From: 66-474 sp035281745
Lineage (GTDB): Bacteria; Pseudomonadota; Gammaproteobacteria; Xanthomonadales; Rhodanobacteraceae
Reading direction: 5' to 3'
Assembly: GCA_035281745.1 (NCBI GenBank)
Contig: DATEDI010000022.1
Location: forward strand, 186,001-250,000
DNA: 64,000 nucleotides
Positions 43,417-51,571 of this stretch are shown one piece after another; within the stretch, counting starts at the first letter, position 1; every line of letters starts with the position of its first letter. The notes under the pieces are model-generated. The model did no database searches. It worked only from the letters and a program-made list of their open reading frames with translations, and was not told the DNA's origin. The position numbers were made by a program, and so were the translations under genes.

Positions 43417-44229
43417 TCAACCGCATTTGCTATATCCGCAATTCAGGCACGTCTGGCAGCCATCCAGCAGCACCAGCGCCTGGGTGTTGCACTTGCCGCA
43501 CATCGCGGCGCCGGGCGGGAAGGCGCCGGCGGATTCATCGGAAGGCGGGCTGGCTTGCGCGGCGGGTACGGTGTATTTGCCGGTGTCTTCACCGACCATC
43601 GCGCCGCCCATTTCGCCGGCGGTGCTTACTTCAGAGTTTTTTTTTGCGCTCTTGCGCTCGAAGGCGGCGCGCTTTTCGGCGATCAACGCCTTCTGTGCAT
43701 CGGAAAGTTCGGCGCCCTTGAGCAAGCCGATCGCGGTCAGGTGGGTCTCGATGATGTTGCCGAGTTCGGCGACGATCGATGGCATGTACACGCCGCCGGC
43801 CTTGAAGTAGCCGCCGCGCGGATCGAATACGGCTTTCAATTCCTCGACCAGGAAGGTGACGTCGCCGCCCTTGCGGAAGACCGCGGACATGACGCGGGTC
43901 AGCGCCACGATCCACTGGAAGTGATCCATGTTCTTCGAGTTGATGAAGATCTCGAAGGGGCGACGCATTTCGAATTCGGTGCCGGCGTTCAGCACGATGT
44001 CGTTGATGGTGACGTACAGCGCGTGCTCGAACAGCGGTGACTTGATCTTGTAGGTGTAGCCCTCGAGCTCTTCCGGACGCTCGAGCTTCTCATGCATCTG
44101 GATGACCTTGAACCCGGTCGTGGCGGACGCTTCGGCCTGCGTGATCTCGGGTTGTGTTTCCGGCACGGCCTTGGCCTCGTTGCCGAGAACCTGGTAGCCC
44201 TTGATCTTCTTGTTGATGCGTACGGTCAT
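43417..44229 (-). CDS. nrdJb: Class II ribonucleotide reductase subunit NrdJb
   Basis: This 270-residue protein is the separate C-terminal subunit seen in split NrdJ systems such as Pseudomonas aeruginosa NrdJa/NrdJb. It has the TSCPD-type domain (FEMRRPFEIFINSKNMDHFQ region and RVMSAVFRKGGDVTFLVEEL). A C-terminal zinc-ribbon-like end has CGKC and CQTC...CGYSKCG, which family knowledge links to redox recycling of the active-site disulfide. The start at MTVRINKKIKGYQV fits. The NrdJa gene lies upstream, separated by the H1-like gene and a terminator-like hairpin. Confidence 0.92.
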   Translation of the reverse strand: MTVRINKKIKGYQVLGNEAKAVPETQPEITQAEASATTGFKVIQMHEKLERPEELEGYTYKIKSPLFEHALYVTINDIVLNAGTEFEMRRPFEIFINSKNMDHFQWIVALTRVMSAVFRKGGDVTFLVEELKAVFDPRGGYFKAGGVYMPSIVAELGNIIETHLTAIGLLKGAELSDAQKALIAEKRAAFERKSAKKNSEVSTAGEMGGAMVGEDTGKYTVPAAQASPPSDESAGAFPPGAAMCGKCNTQALVLLDGCQTCLNCGYSKCG

Positions 44230-44282
44230 GGTGTGCGTTCCTGCGCCGGGTCCAAAGAAACGTGATTCAAAAACATGATCCA

Positions 44283-44313
44283 AAAACGACGCCGGCCCAA
44301 CCGGGCCGGCGTC
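44283..44313 (-). terminator. Rho-independent terminator downstream of the H1-like gene
   Basis: GACGCCGGCCC and GGGCCGGCGTC form a perfect 11-bp stem with a 4-base loop (44288-44313). On the minus strand it is followed by GTTTTTGG. It lies 13 bases past the H1-like stop, so nrdJb would need its own promoter or read-through. Confidence 0.75.
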
Positions 44314-44325
44314 TGGTGCGGCCTG

Positions 44326-44775
44326 TTACTTTTTGCGACGGGCGCCTTTCTTGGCGGCCTTCCGCGCGCCGCCCTTCTTGGCAGCCTTCTTCGTGGTTTT
44401 CTTGGCCGCTTTCCGGGCGCCGCCTTTCTTCACGGCCTTGCGTGCGCCTTTCTTGGCGGCCTTCCTGGCGCCGCCCTTCTTGGCGGCCTTGCGTGCGCCC
44501 TTCTTGGCCGCCTTCCGGGCACCGCCCTTCTTGGCAGCTTTGCGCGCGCCCTTCTTGGCGGCCTTTTTCGCGCCGCCTTTCTTCGCGGCTTTCTTGGTGG
44601 CCTTCTTGGCCGGCTTCTTCGCGGCCTTGGCAGCCTTCTTCGCCGCCGGTTTCTTGGCGGCTTTCTTCTTCGCCGGTTTCTTGGCAGCCGGTTTGGCAGC
44701 AGCGGCCGGGGCCGGCGCGGCAGGCGCCGCGGGTTCTTCGGTGATGCTCCACGGGAACGTGGTTTCGTTGCTCAT
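44326..44775 (-). CDS. H1-like histone (AlgP/HC1-type Lys-Ala repeat protein)
   Basis: This 149-residue protein begins with MSNETTFPWSITEE, then Ala/Pro linker and KPAAKKPAKKKAAKK-type repeats. It ends in five exact-length tandem units of 17 residues (KKGGARKAAKKGARKAA and variants, residues 65-149). The extreme Lys/Ala/Arg content matches bacterial histone H1-like proteins such as AlgP and chlamydial Hc2, which bind DNA non-specifically. GGAGGAG supports the start. It sits between nrdJa and nrdJb on the same strand, 140 bases after nrdJa. Confidence 0.9.
   Translation of the reverse strand: MSNETTFPWSITEEPAAPAAPAPAAAAKPAAKKPAKKKAAKKPAAKKAAKAAKKPAKKATKKAAKKGGAKKAAKKGARKAAKKGGARKAAKKGARKAAKKGGARKAAKKGARKAVKKGGARKAAKKTTKKAAKKGGARKAAKKGARRKK
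44329..44583. repeat. Five tandem 51-bp coding repeats
   Basis: The 3' end of the H1-like gene is five consecutive 51-bp units encoding the 17-residue Lys/Ala/Gly motif. The last two units vary (TTKKAA in unit four, GARRKK in unit five). Such arrays change copy number by slippage. Confidence 0.85.
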
Positions 44776-44829
44776 CGGATGCTCCTCCGGATGGATCGTT
44801 GACAGTGGACCACTGGATGCAACATTGAA

Positions 44830-44847
44830 CGGCGACGCGCGTCGCCG
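44830..44847. promoter_or_regulatory. Perfect 18-bp palindrome upstream of the H1-like gene
   Basis: CGGCGACGC directly abuts GCGTCGCCG with no spacer, 55-72 bases upstream of the H1-like start and about 70 bases beyond the nrdJa stop. It could be an operator half-site pair or an nrdJa 3'-end structure. Confidence 0.4.
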
Positions 44848-44915
44848 TGGACGCATTCTCACACAATGAAAGCGCGTGCGCGCATTCATTGCGTGACTTG
44901 TGCGATCGTCCCTGA

Positions 44916-47900
44916 TCAGAACTTCCCGTAGTAACCCTCTTTGAGCGCATCGAACAGGTTGGCGGCGGTGTGCATCTCGCCGTCGTATTCGATTTCCTCG
45001 TTGCCCTTGACCTCGACCACGCTGCCGTCCTCAAGCTCGAAGCGGTAGGTGGTGTTGGCAAGGTCGGCGTCCTTCACCAGCACGCCCTGGAAGGCGGCCG
45101 GGTTGAAGCGGAAGGTGGTGCAACCCTTCAGACCCTTCTTGTAGGCGTGGAAGTAGATGTCCTTGAAGTCCTCGTAGGGATAATCCGTCGGCACGTTGGC
45201 GGTCTTGGAGATCGAGGAATCCACCCACTTCTGCGCCGCGGCCTGCATGTCCACGTGCTGCATGGGACTGATGTCGTCGGCGGCCGCGAAGTAGTCCGGC
45301 AGTTTTTCGCTGGGCTCGTCGGAGCCGGGTTTGGCATCGGCGTTGATCAGCGCGCGGTAGGCAAGGAGTTCGTAGCTCATCACCTCGACCTTTTCCTTGG
45401 TCTTGCGGCCCGGCCGGATCACGTTGCGCGAATAGCTGTGCGCGAACGACGGTTCGATGCCGTTGGAAGCGTTGTTGGCCAGCGACAGCGAAATGGTGCC
45501 GGTGGGCGCGATCGAGGTGTGATGGGTGAAGCGGGCACCGGTTTCGGCCAGCGCATCGACCAGCTCCGGCGCAACCTCGGCGACCCGCTGCATGTAGCGC
45601 GAATATTTCGCGTGCAGCACGCGGCCGGGAATCGAATCACCGGCCTGGTAACCGTCGCGCGCCATCTCCGGACGCTTGCGCAGCATGTCGCCGGTGACGG
45701 TGTAGTCCTGCTGCAGCACCGGCGCCGAACCCTTTTCCTTCGCCAGTTCCAGTGCCACTTCCCAGCCGGCCAGCGCCATTTCGCGCGAGACGTCTTCGGT
45801 GAACTTCACCGCCTCGTCCGAGCCGTAGCGAAGCTTCAGCATCGCCAGCGTGGAACCCAAGCCCAGGAACCCCATGCCGTGGCGGCGCTTGGACATGATT
45901 TCGTTGCGCTGCTGTTCGAGCGGCAAGCCGTTCACTTCGACCACGTTGTCGAGCATGCGGGTGAACACGCGCACGACTTCCTTGTACTCATCCATGTCGA
46001 ACTGCGCCTTGGGTCCGAACGGATCGCGCACGAAACGCGTCAAGTTCACCGAGCCCAGCAGGCAGGAACCGTAGGGCGGCAAGGGCTGCTCGCCGCATTG
46101 TCCGGTCACCAATCCATTGAAAATCACCGCATTGTGGTCGGGTTGGGTGGTGTCGAACACCGCTTGCTCGCCCACGTATTCGATGCTCTCGATCCGCGAG
46201 GCGAAGCGCTGATGCCTGCGCAGCAACTTGTCCGCTTTCCAGGCTTGGTAGCGCGCGTTCTTGGTGGGCAGCAGGAACCCGACTTCATCCATGAACTGCT
46301 CGCGCGATTCCCCGTCGACGATCAGTTCATATTGGGCCATGCACGGATAGTCGCGGCTGCCGGGGTGTCCATCGGGCAGGCTCGCGGTCCGCGCGTCGCG
46401 CCGCTTGCGGATCCGGCAGAACACGCCGAAGTTCGCCAGCAGCATCTGCACGTCCCTGAGCAGGCTCCTTTCACTCGACGCAAGGCGGATCGAGCAACTC
46501 TGGCTCGCGCTGGAGACGTTCACCGTGCCGTCGCACTGGAACAGGGCGCGCAGATAGCCCTTGACGCAAGCCTCCGAACCGCGCCAGATCACTTCGGGCA
46601 CGCGCAACTTGGTCGCGGCCGTGAACCCGTAGTGTTCCAGCAGGCGCGCCAGCAGCACGGAGCGGATGAACACCTGTCGACGCTCGGGGACGGTCACCGG
46701 CGAAACCCGGTAGTCGTGCCTGCCGCCAGCGAGAGCCGTGTGTGCGATCAGCGAGTTGACGTACAGGGCGACGCGATCGGCGAGCGCCCGATCTTCGCCC
46801 CACAAGGTCACCACGGCCGCCTGCTGTTCCCTGCCACGGTTGGTGAAGTGTCCATCGCCGGTGATCAGGCCCAGCAGCAGACCCAGGTCTTCGCTGCCCT
46901 GCGGGCCGAACTGACCCTTGCCGGATTGCACCAGGATGCGGTCACCGACGTTCAGGTCGCGCAGCTTGATTTTGCCCCGCTCGACATAAAAGTCGTGCCA
47001 TTCGGTGGCCTTGATCTCATAGCCGTCTTCGGTGCGGACCCGGTAGACCGGCGCGCGCGGCGCGGTCATGAAGGCCGGTTTGGCAGAGCGCGTTTCGACA
47101 CCGCGGCCCTCCAGCTCCAGCGAACGGCGGTCGACCGACACAGACAGCGGTTTGCCCGCGGCATGCAGCTCGCCAATCGGCACCATCCCGTATTGGGTGG
47201 CAAGACGCGTATCGGCGGTCACGCAAGGATTGGTCGCGCGAATGTGCTCGCACCACCAGTTGTTGTTCATTTCGTTGACGCGGTCGATCAGGATGAAGCC
47301 GGGCTCGGCGTAGTCGTACGTCGAAACCATGATCATGTCCCACAGGTGCCGCGCGCGCAGGTGTCCGTAGATCTTGCAGGCCACCAGGCCGTCGTCGCGC
47401 ACGATGTAGTTGTCGTGGCTGGGCCATTCGCGCCATATCACTTTGGTTTCGTCCGTGAGATCGATTTCGTCTTTTTCCTTGACGTGCACCGGGAACACCA
47501 GCGGCCAGTCGGCGTCGGTTTCCACCGCCTGCATGAAGCCGTCGGTGACGAGCAGCGACAGGTTGAACTGGCGCAGCCGTCCGTCCTCGCGCTTGGCGCG
47601 GATGAATTCCTTGACGTCGGGGTGCGCGACGTCGAACGTGCCCATCTGCGCGCCGCGACGGCCACCGGCACTCGACACGGTGAAACACATCTTGTCGTAG
47701 ATGTCCATGAAGGAGAGCGGCCCGGAGGTGTACGCGCCGGCGCCGGACACGTACGCGTTGCGCGGACGCAGCGTCGAGAATTCATAACCGATGCCGCAGC
47801 CGGCCTTGAGCGTCAGGCCGGCCTCGTGGACCTTTTCCAGGATGTCGTCCATCGAGTCGGTGATGGTGCCCGACACGGTGCAGTTGATCGTGGAGGTGGC

Positions 47901-48191
47901 CGGCTTGTGCTCGCGCGCGCCGGCGTTGGAGGTGATGCGGCCGGCCGGGATCGCGCCGTGGCGCAGCGCCCACAGGAAGCGTTCGTGCCACTGCTCGCGC
48001 AATTCCGGCGTGGTCTCGACGTCGGCCAGCGCCCGCGCGACCCGCGACCAGGTGTCGTCCACGGTCGCATCGACCGGTTCGCCCTGCTTGGTCTTGAGGC
48101 GATATTTCTTGTCCCAGATGTCCAGGGATGCCGGTTGCAGGGGAACCTCCGTGACCGCCCGCGCTATCTGTTGTGCCCGCGCCGTACCCAT
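44916..48191 (-). CDS. nrdJ: Class II (adenosylcobalamin) ribonucleotide reductase NrdJa with intein
   Basis: This 1091-residue precursor reduces to about 715 residues after splicing. The reductase has the INCTVSGT segment with Cys104, GCGIGYEFSTLRP with Cys132, a barrel core, and NPCGEQPLPPYGSCLLGS, whose Cys (precursor 699) is the probable thiyl-radical cysteine. A Cys-poor C-terminus is completed by the separate NrdJb subunit. It makes deoxynucleotides with a cobalamin cofactor and without needing oxygen. Residues 323-698 are an intein inserted between NP and the radical Cys, so activity depends on protein splicing. The upstream region has a tandem NrdR-box candidate. No cobalamin riboswitch was recognised. 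Confidence 0.95.
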   Translation of the reverse strand: MGTARAQQIARAVTEVPLQPASLDIWDKKYRLKTKQGEPVDATVDDTWSRVARALADVETTPELREQWHERFLWALRHGAIPAGRITSNAGAREHKPATSTINCTVSGTITDSMDDILEKVHEAGLTLKAGCGIGYEFSTLRPRNAYVSGAGAYTSGPLSFMDIYDKMCFTVSSAGGRRGAQMGTFDVAHPDVKEFIRAKREDGRLRQFNLSLLVTDGFMQAVETDADWPLVFPVHVKEKDEIDLTDETKVIWREWPSHDNYIVRDDGLVACKIYGHLRARHLWDMIMVSTYDYAEPGFILIDRVNEMNNNWWCEHIRATNPCVTADTRLATQYGMVPIGELHAAGKPLSVSVDRRSLELEGRGVETRSAKPAFMTAPRAPVYRVRTEDGYEIKATEWHDFYVERGKIKLRDLNVGDRILVQSGKGQFGPQGSEDLGLLLGLITGDGHFTNRGREQQAAVVTLWGEDRALADRVALYVNSLIAHTALAGGRHDYRVSPVTVPERRQVFIRSVLLARLLEHYGFTAATKLRVPEVIWRGSEACVKGYLRALFQCDGTVNVSSASQSCSIRLASSERSLLRDVQMLLANFGVFCRIRKRRDARTASLPDGHPGSRDYPCMAQYELIVDGESREQFMDEVGFLLPTKNARYQAWKADKLLRRHQRFASRIESIEYVGEQAVFDTTQPDHNAVIFNGLVTGQCGEQPLPPYGSCLLGSVNLTRFVRDPFGPKAQFDMDEYKEVVRVFTRMLDNVVEVNGLPLEQQRNEIMSKRRHGMGFLGLGSTLAMLKLRYGSDEAVKFTEDVSREMALAGWEVALELAKEKGSAPVLQQDYTVTGDMLRKRPEMARDGYQAGDSIPGRVLHAKYSRYMQRVAEVAPELVDALAETGARFTHHTSIAPTGTISLSLANNASNGIEPSFAHSYSRNVIRPGRKTKEKVEVMSYELLAYRALINADAKPGSDEPSEKLPDYFAAADDISPMQHVDMQAAAQKWVDSSISKTANVPTDYPYEDFKDIYFHAYKKGLKGCTTFRFNPAAFQGVLVKDADLANTTYRFELEDGSVVEVKGNEEIEYDGEMHTAANLFDALKEGYYGKF
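46098..47225 (-). mobile_element. Intein with LAGLIDADG endonuclease in NrdJa
   Basis: This 376-residue intein runs from Cys323 to Gln698 of the precursor. Block A starts CVTADTRLATQYGMVPIGEL. Block B has the TxxH motif in KATEWHDF (Thr396, His399). Two LAGLIDADG-type motifs are LGLLLGLITGDG (436-447) and YLRALFQCDG (546-555), so the homing endonuclease looks intact. Block F is SIEYVGEQAVFDTTQPDHN and block G is NGLVTGQ, followed by the extein Cys. The last residue is Gln, not the usual Asn, and the penultimate residue is Gly, not His. Gln-ending inteins are known, so splicing is possible by the altered route. Confidence 0.93.
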
Positions 48192-48613
48192 CTTGTCATG
48201 TGCCTCCGTGTCTTCCGGGTTCTTGTTGGATGCCCGGATGCCGACGAATATCCCCCGTGCGCCACGCCGTTCAGGCGCCGCGCTTCAAGGGTCCGATTTC
48301 ACCGAGAGGGCCGCGCCGCATCGATCTTCGACGCCTTGGGCTTGCCCCGCTCAACCACCCGATCACCATCTGATTGTCCCCCGACGCGAAGCTGCCTCGA
48401 AGCCAAAACCTTGGGCCCTGCGACAGCCCAGGACACAAGATGTTGTGATCACGAGCGGGAGTCAACCCTACGCTGACGGGTCTCGCCTGTAAAGGGGCCA
48501 ACGCAAAAAAATTTGCGGAGTGGGTGCGAAGCGCACGGTGGCGCGGAAAACCCGAAGGCACCGGGCCTGCCGCTTGTCCGATAATGGACCGATTCGAACT
48601 CCAAGGAGCCGCC
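48192..48613. other. Divergent intergenic region nrdJa / Do-type protease
   Basis: This 422-bp stretch carries both promoters of the divergent pair. It contains two NrdR-box-like sites (48401-48448) and AAGGAG at 48603 for the protease gene. No open frame here has family features and no cobalamin riboswitch hallmark was recognised. Confidence 0.7.
48401..48448. promoter_or_regulatory. Tandem NrdR-box candidate
   Basis: ACACAAGATGTTGTGA (48433-48448) matches the known NrdR-box consensus acaCwAtATaTwGtgt at 13 of 16 positions. A weaker site, AGCCAAAACCTTGGGC (48401-48416), keeps the CAA...TTG core. The two start 32 bases apart, about three helical turns, the usual spacing of paired NrdR boxes. 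NrdR represses ribonucleotide reductase genes when dATP is high, so this should control nrdJa. It lies about 210-257 bases upstream of the nrdJa start, a long leader. Confidence 0.65.
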
Positions 48614-49990
48614 ATGTCGCCCTTTACGCGCACCCGCCGTTCGTCGTCCCTGATCGCCGCCATCGCCCTGGCGCTGGCCTGCGCGCTGCCCGCCGCGGCC
48701 GGCACGCTCCCGGTCGCGGTGAACGGGCAGGCGCTGCCGTCACTCGCGCCGATGCTGGCCAAGGTGTCGCCCGCGGTGGTGAACATTTCCTCGAGCAGCC
48801 ATCGACGGGTCGCGGTGAACCCGTTCTTCAGCGATCCGATCATGCGCCAGTTCTTCGGGCTGCCGGCCGAGCCGCCCTCGCGCGAGCTGGTGCAGCAGTC
48901 GCTGGGTTCGGGCGTGATCGTCAACGCGAAGGACGGCTACATCCTCACCAACAACCACGTGATCGCGGGCGCCGACGACATCAAGGTCACGCTCACCGAC
49001 GGCAAGTCGTACAAGGCCAAGGTGGTCGGCGCCGATGCCACCACCGATCTTGCGGTGATCCGGATCCAGGCGCCGAATCTGGTCGCGCTGCCGATGGCCG
49101 ACTCCACGAAGTTGCGGGTCGGCGATTTCGTAGTGGCGATCGGCGATCCGTTCGGGCTGGGCCAGTCGGCGACTTCGGGGATCGTATCCGGCCTGCAGCG
49201 CCAGGACCTGCGCCGCAACGGCGTGCAGAACTATATCCAGACCGACGCCTCGATCAATCCCGGCAATTCCGGCGGCGCGCTGGTGAACCTCGCCGGCGAA
49301 TTGGTCGGCATCAACTCGATGATCTATTCGCCCTCCGGCGCGAGCGCGGGACTGGGCTTCGCGATTCCCTCCGACCTTGCCGCCGAGGTGATGAAACAAC
49401 TGATCGCGCACGGCAAGGTGGAGCGCGGCACGCTGGGCGTGGACGCACAGGACTTGTCGCCGCGCGTGGCCGCCGCGCTCGGCATCAAGGCGTCCAGCGG
49501 CGCGCTGGTCACCAACGTGTTGCCGGATTCGCCGGCCGCCAAGGCGGGCCTGAAGCCGGGCGATCTCGTCACCCGCGTCAATGGCAAACCCGTCACCGAT
49601 GCGCAGGATCTGCGCAATGCGCAGGGTCTCGCGACGGTGGGCAGCACGCTTGCGCTCGGGGTCGAACGCAGTGGCAAGCCACTCACGATCGATGCGAAGC
49701 TCACCGCGGTCAGCAACCAGGCCGACGGTGCGTCGCTGGATCCGCGGCTCGCCGGCGCCAGCTTCGCCGATGCGCCATCCAGCGACGGCGTGGAAGGCGT
49801 CACCGTCGCGAACGTGGCGCCGGGCAGCCGCGCGGCGCGCAACGGGCTGGCCGGCGGCGACGTCGTGGTCGGCGTCAACAACGTGGCGACCCCGGACCTT
49901 GCGCAACTGCGCCGGGTGTTTTCGCTGCGCCCGCGCGTGCTGGTGCTGGCGCTGGTGCGCGACGGCCAACTCGTGCAGATCCAGATGTGA
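48614..49990 (+). CDS. Do/DegQ-family periplasmic serine protease
   Basis: This 458-residue protein has a signal peptide (about 1-29, cleavage after PAAAG or AAA). The trypsin-like domain has catalytic His115 in TNNHVI, Asp145 in TTDLAVI and Ser219 in NPGNSGGAL, all intact. Two PDZ domains follow at about 265-350 and 375-455. Length and layout match DegQ/MucD rather than the longer DegP loop form. It degrades misfolded envelope proteins. AAGGAG lies five bases before the ATG. An upstream in-frame ATG (48524) is not supported. Confidence 0.94.
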   Translation: MSPFTRTRRSSSLIAAIALALACALPAAAGTLPVAVNGQALPSLAPMLAKVSPAVVNISSSSHRRVAVNPFFSDPIMRQFFGLPAEPPSRELVQQSLGSGVIVNAKDGYILTNNHVIAGADDIKVTLTDGKSYKAKVVGADATTDLAVIRIQAPNLVALPMADSTKLRVGDFVVAIGDPFGLGQSATSGIVSGLQRQDLRRNGVQNYIQTDASINPGNSGGALVNLAGELVGINSMIYSPSGASAGLGFAIPSDLAAEVMKQLIAHGKVERGTLGVDAQDLSPRVAAALGIKASSGALVTNVLPDSPAAKAGLKPGDLVTRVNGKPVTDAQDLRNAQGLATVGSTLALGVERSGKPLTIDAKLTAVSNQADGASLDPRLAGASFADAPSSDGVEGVTVANVAPGSRAARNGLAGGDVVVGVNNVATPDLAQLRRVFSLRPRVLVLALVRDGQLVQIQM

Positions 49991-50218
49991 TGCGGTCGTC
50001 CGCGATCGCTGCTTGCCCGCGACGCTCGGCCATCGAGCGATAAACTCCGTGGCCTCAAGTTTCGTGATGGCCGCTCTGCACGGCACGGAGTGGCTGCCGG
50101 AAACGTGAGCGGCGTCGTCAAACGCGGCGCGAAAAGCTGAACGGCGTTGTCGCAAGCCCGATCTCTTCCGCCATAATCGTGCGGCCCTTTCCTCGCATTG
50201 CCGGATGGTATTTCGTTC

Positions 50219-51532
50219 ATGTCCGTACGTTCGTTGAGCCTGCTCGCCGCTTCGTTCTCGCTGATCTTTGCCGTTGCCGCCACCGCGGCGCCCGCCAAAC
50301 ACAGCCGTCACCACAAGCAATCCGGGCCCGCGCTGGTCGTGCGCGGCGACCAGGTCAGTACCGAAGGTCTGGTCGACGCGGTCGCGAGCGCATTCGCGGA
50401 TACCGGCGAAGGTCATCTGGAAATTCAGCCGTTCAACACCGTGGACGGCATCGATCAGGCGCTGTCCGGCACGGTCGATATCGCCGCCAGCGCGCGGCCG
50501 GGCTACTTCAAGCGCGTGCAGGAAGCAGGGCTAGTGTTCGCGCCGGTGGCGTGGGATGCACTGGTGATGATCACCAACGTGTCGAATCCGGTGAACAACC
50601 TCACGCTGAAACAGGTGCATGACATCTACTACGGCAAGATCACCAACTGGTCGCAGGTCGGCGGACGCGACGAGAAGATCGACCTCGATGGCGTGGCCTC
50701 GCCGCTGGATGGCGTGCAGTTCAGTTTTCGCCGGCTGATGTTCGGCAACGGCGACAATCCGGTCGCCGTGCCGCGCCTGTTCATCAATATCGATTCGCTG
50801 CAACAGGAAGTCTCGCTGGACGGCAAGGCGTTGGCGCTGTCGACGCTGGTGCACGCGCGTCGCGAGAAGGGCATCAAGGTCATCCCGATCGAGGGCGTGG
50901 CGCCGACGCTGGCGACGCTGGAAAACGCGACCTATCCGCTGCCGCTGACCATTTACCTGGCCTACAAGGTGGACAGTCCCAAGGCCGACACCATCCAGAA
51001 GTTCCTGACGTTTCTTGGCGGCGACAAGGCCGCCGGCATCCTGCGCGGCCATGATTTGCTGCCGTACGCGCAGGCAGTCGTGCTGAATTCCAGGACCGAG
51101 AAGGATCGCATCAACCTGCTCGGGGCGCAGATGGTGGCCGAGGGCCTGCCGGCCGAATATGCGCCGGGCGCGGAATTCGAGCGGCTGTCCAGTGCATCCG
51201 CCGATCTGGCCCATGCAATGAAGTTGCAGGAAGCCGCGGCCAAGCAGGTTGCCGCGGCCAACCAGGAACGCATCGCCATGGCCACCGCGGCAGGCGTCGA
51301 CCCGTCACCGCAGGCCGCCGCGGATACGCCCGCCGCATCGTCCACCTACGAGGTCGTCAGCGGCGACACGCTATCCAAGATCGCGCGCGCGCATTCGGTG
51401 AGCGTCGAGGATCTTCGCAAGTGGAACGACTTGCATGGCGACATGTTGAAGGTCGGACAGGAACTGAAGCTTTCTTCTTCGCACGCGAGCGCGGGTACCG
51501 CGGGCTGCGCGGCGAGTGCCGCGGCGTGCTGA
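50219..51532 (+). CDS. PstS-like substrate-binding domain fused to LysM
   Basis: This 437-residue protein has a signal peptide (about 1-24, ATAA|PAK). A periplasmic phosphate-binding-type domain at about 35-290 includes LTLKQVHDIYYGKITNW, a PstS-family signature, and a SFRRLMFGNG segment. A helical linker rich in Ala and Gln (about 315-370) comes next, then a LysM domain (YEVVSGDTLSKIARAHSVSV to VGQELKL, about 376-420) and a short Cys-containing tail. LysM binds peptidoglycan, so the binding domain would be tethered to the wall rather than free. No pst transport genes are adjacent, so a sensing or wall-linked role is possible. Confidence 0.87.
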   Translation: MSVRSLSLLAASFSLIFAVAATAAPAKHSRHHKQSGPALVVRGDQVSTEGLVDAVASAFADTGEGHLEIQPFNTVDGIDQALSGTVDIAASARPGYFKRVQEAGLVFAPVAWDALVMITNVSNPVNNLTLKQVHDIYYGKITNWSQVGGRDEKIDLDGVASPLDGVQFSFRRLMFGNGDNPVAVPRLFINIDSLQQEVSLDGKALALSTLVHARREKGIKVIPIEGVAPTLATLENATYPLPLTIYLAYKVDSPKADTIQKFLTFLGGDKAAGILRGHDLLPYAQAVVLNSRTEKDRINLLGAQMVAEGLPAEYAPGAEFERLSSASADLAHAMKLQEAAAKQVAAANQERIAMATAAGVDPSPQAAADTPAASSTYEVVSGDTLSKIARAHSVSVEDLRKWNDLHGDMLKVGQELKLSSSHASAGTAGCAASAAAC

Positions 51533-51571
51533 TCCGGGTCTCGGCATGATGCGATTCGGCCGCTTGCGCAG

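Noticed and set aside
44970..48476. 1168-residue open frame on the plus strand opposite nrdJa
   Set aside because: It is the mirror of a real high-GC gene; the His/Arg/Val-rich translation has no family features, and the minus strand carries the complete reductase and intein.
48192..48613. Cobalamin riboswitch upstream of the B12-dependent reductase
   Set aside because: I looked for a B12-box-like segment and the leader fold but saw neither; NrdR-type sites were seen instead.
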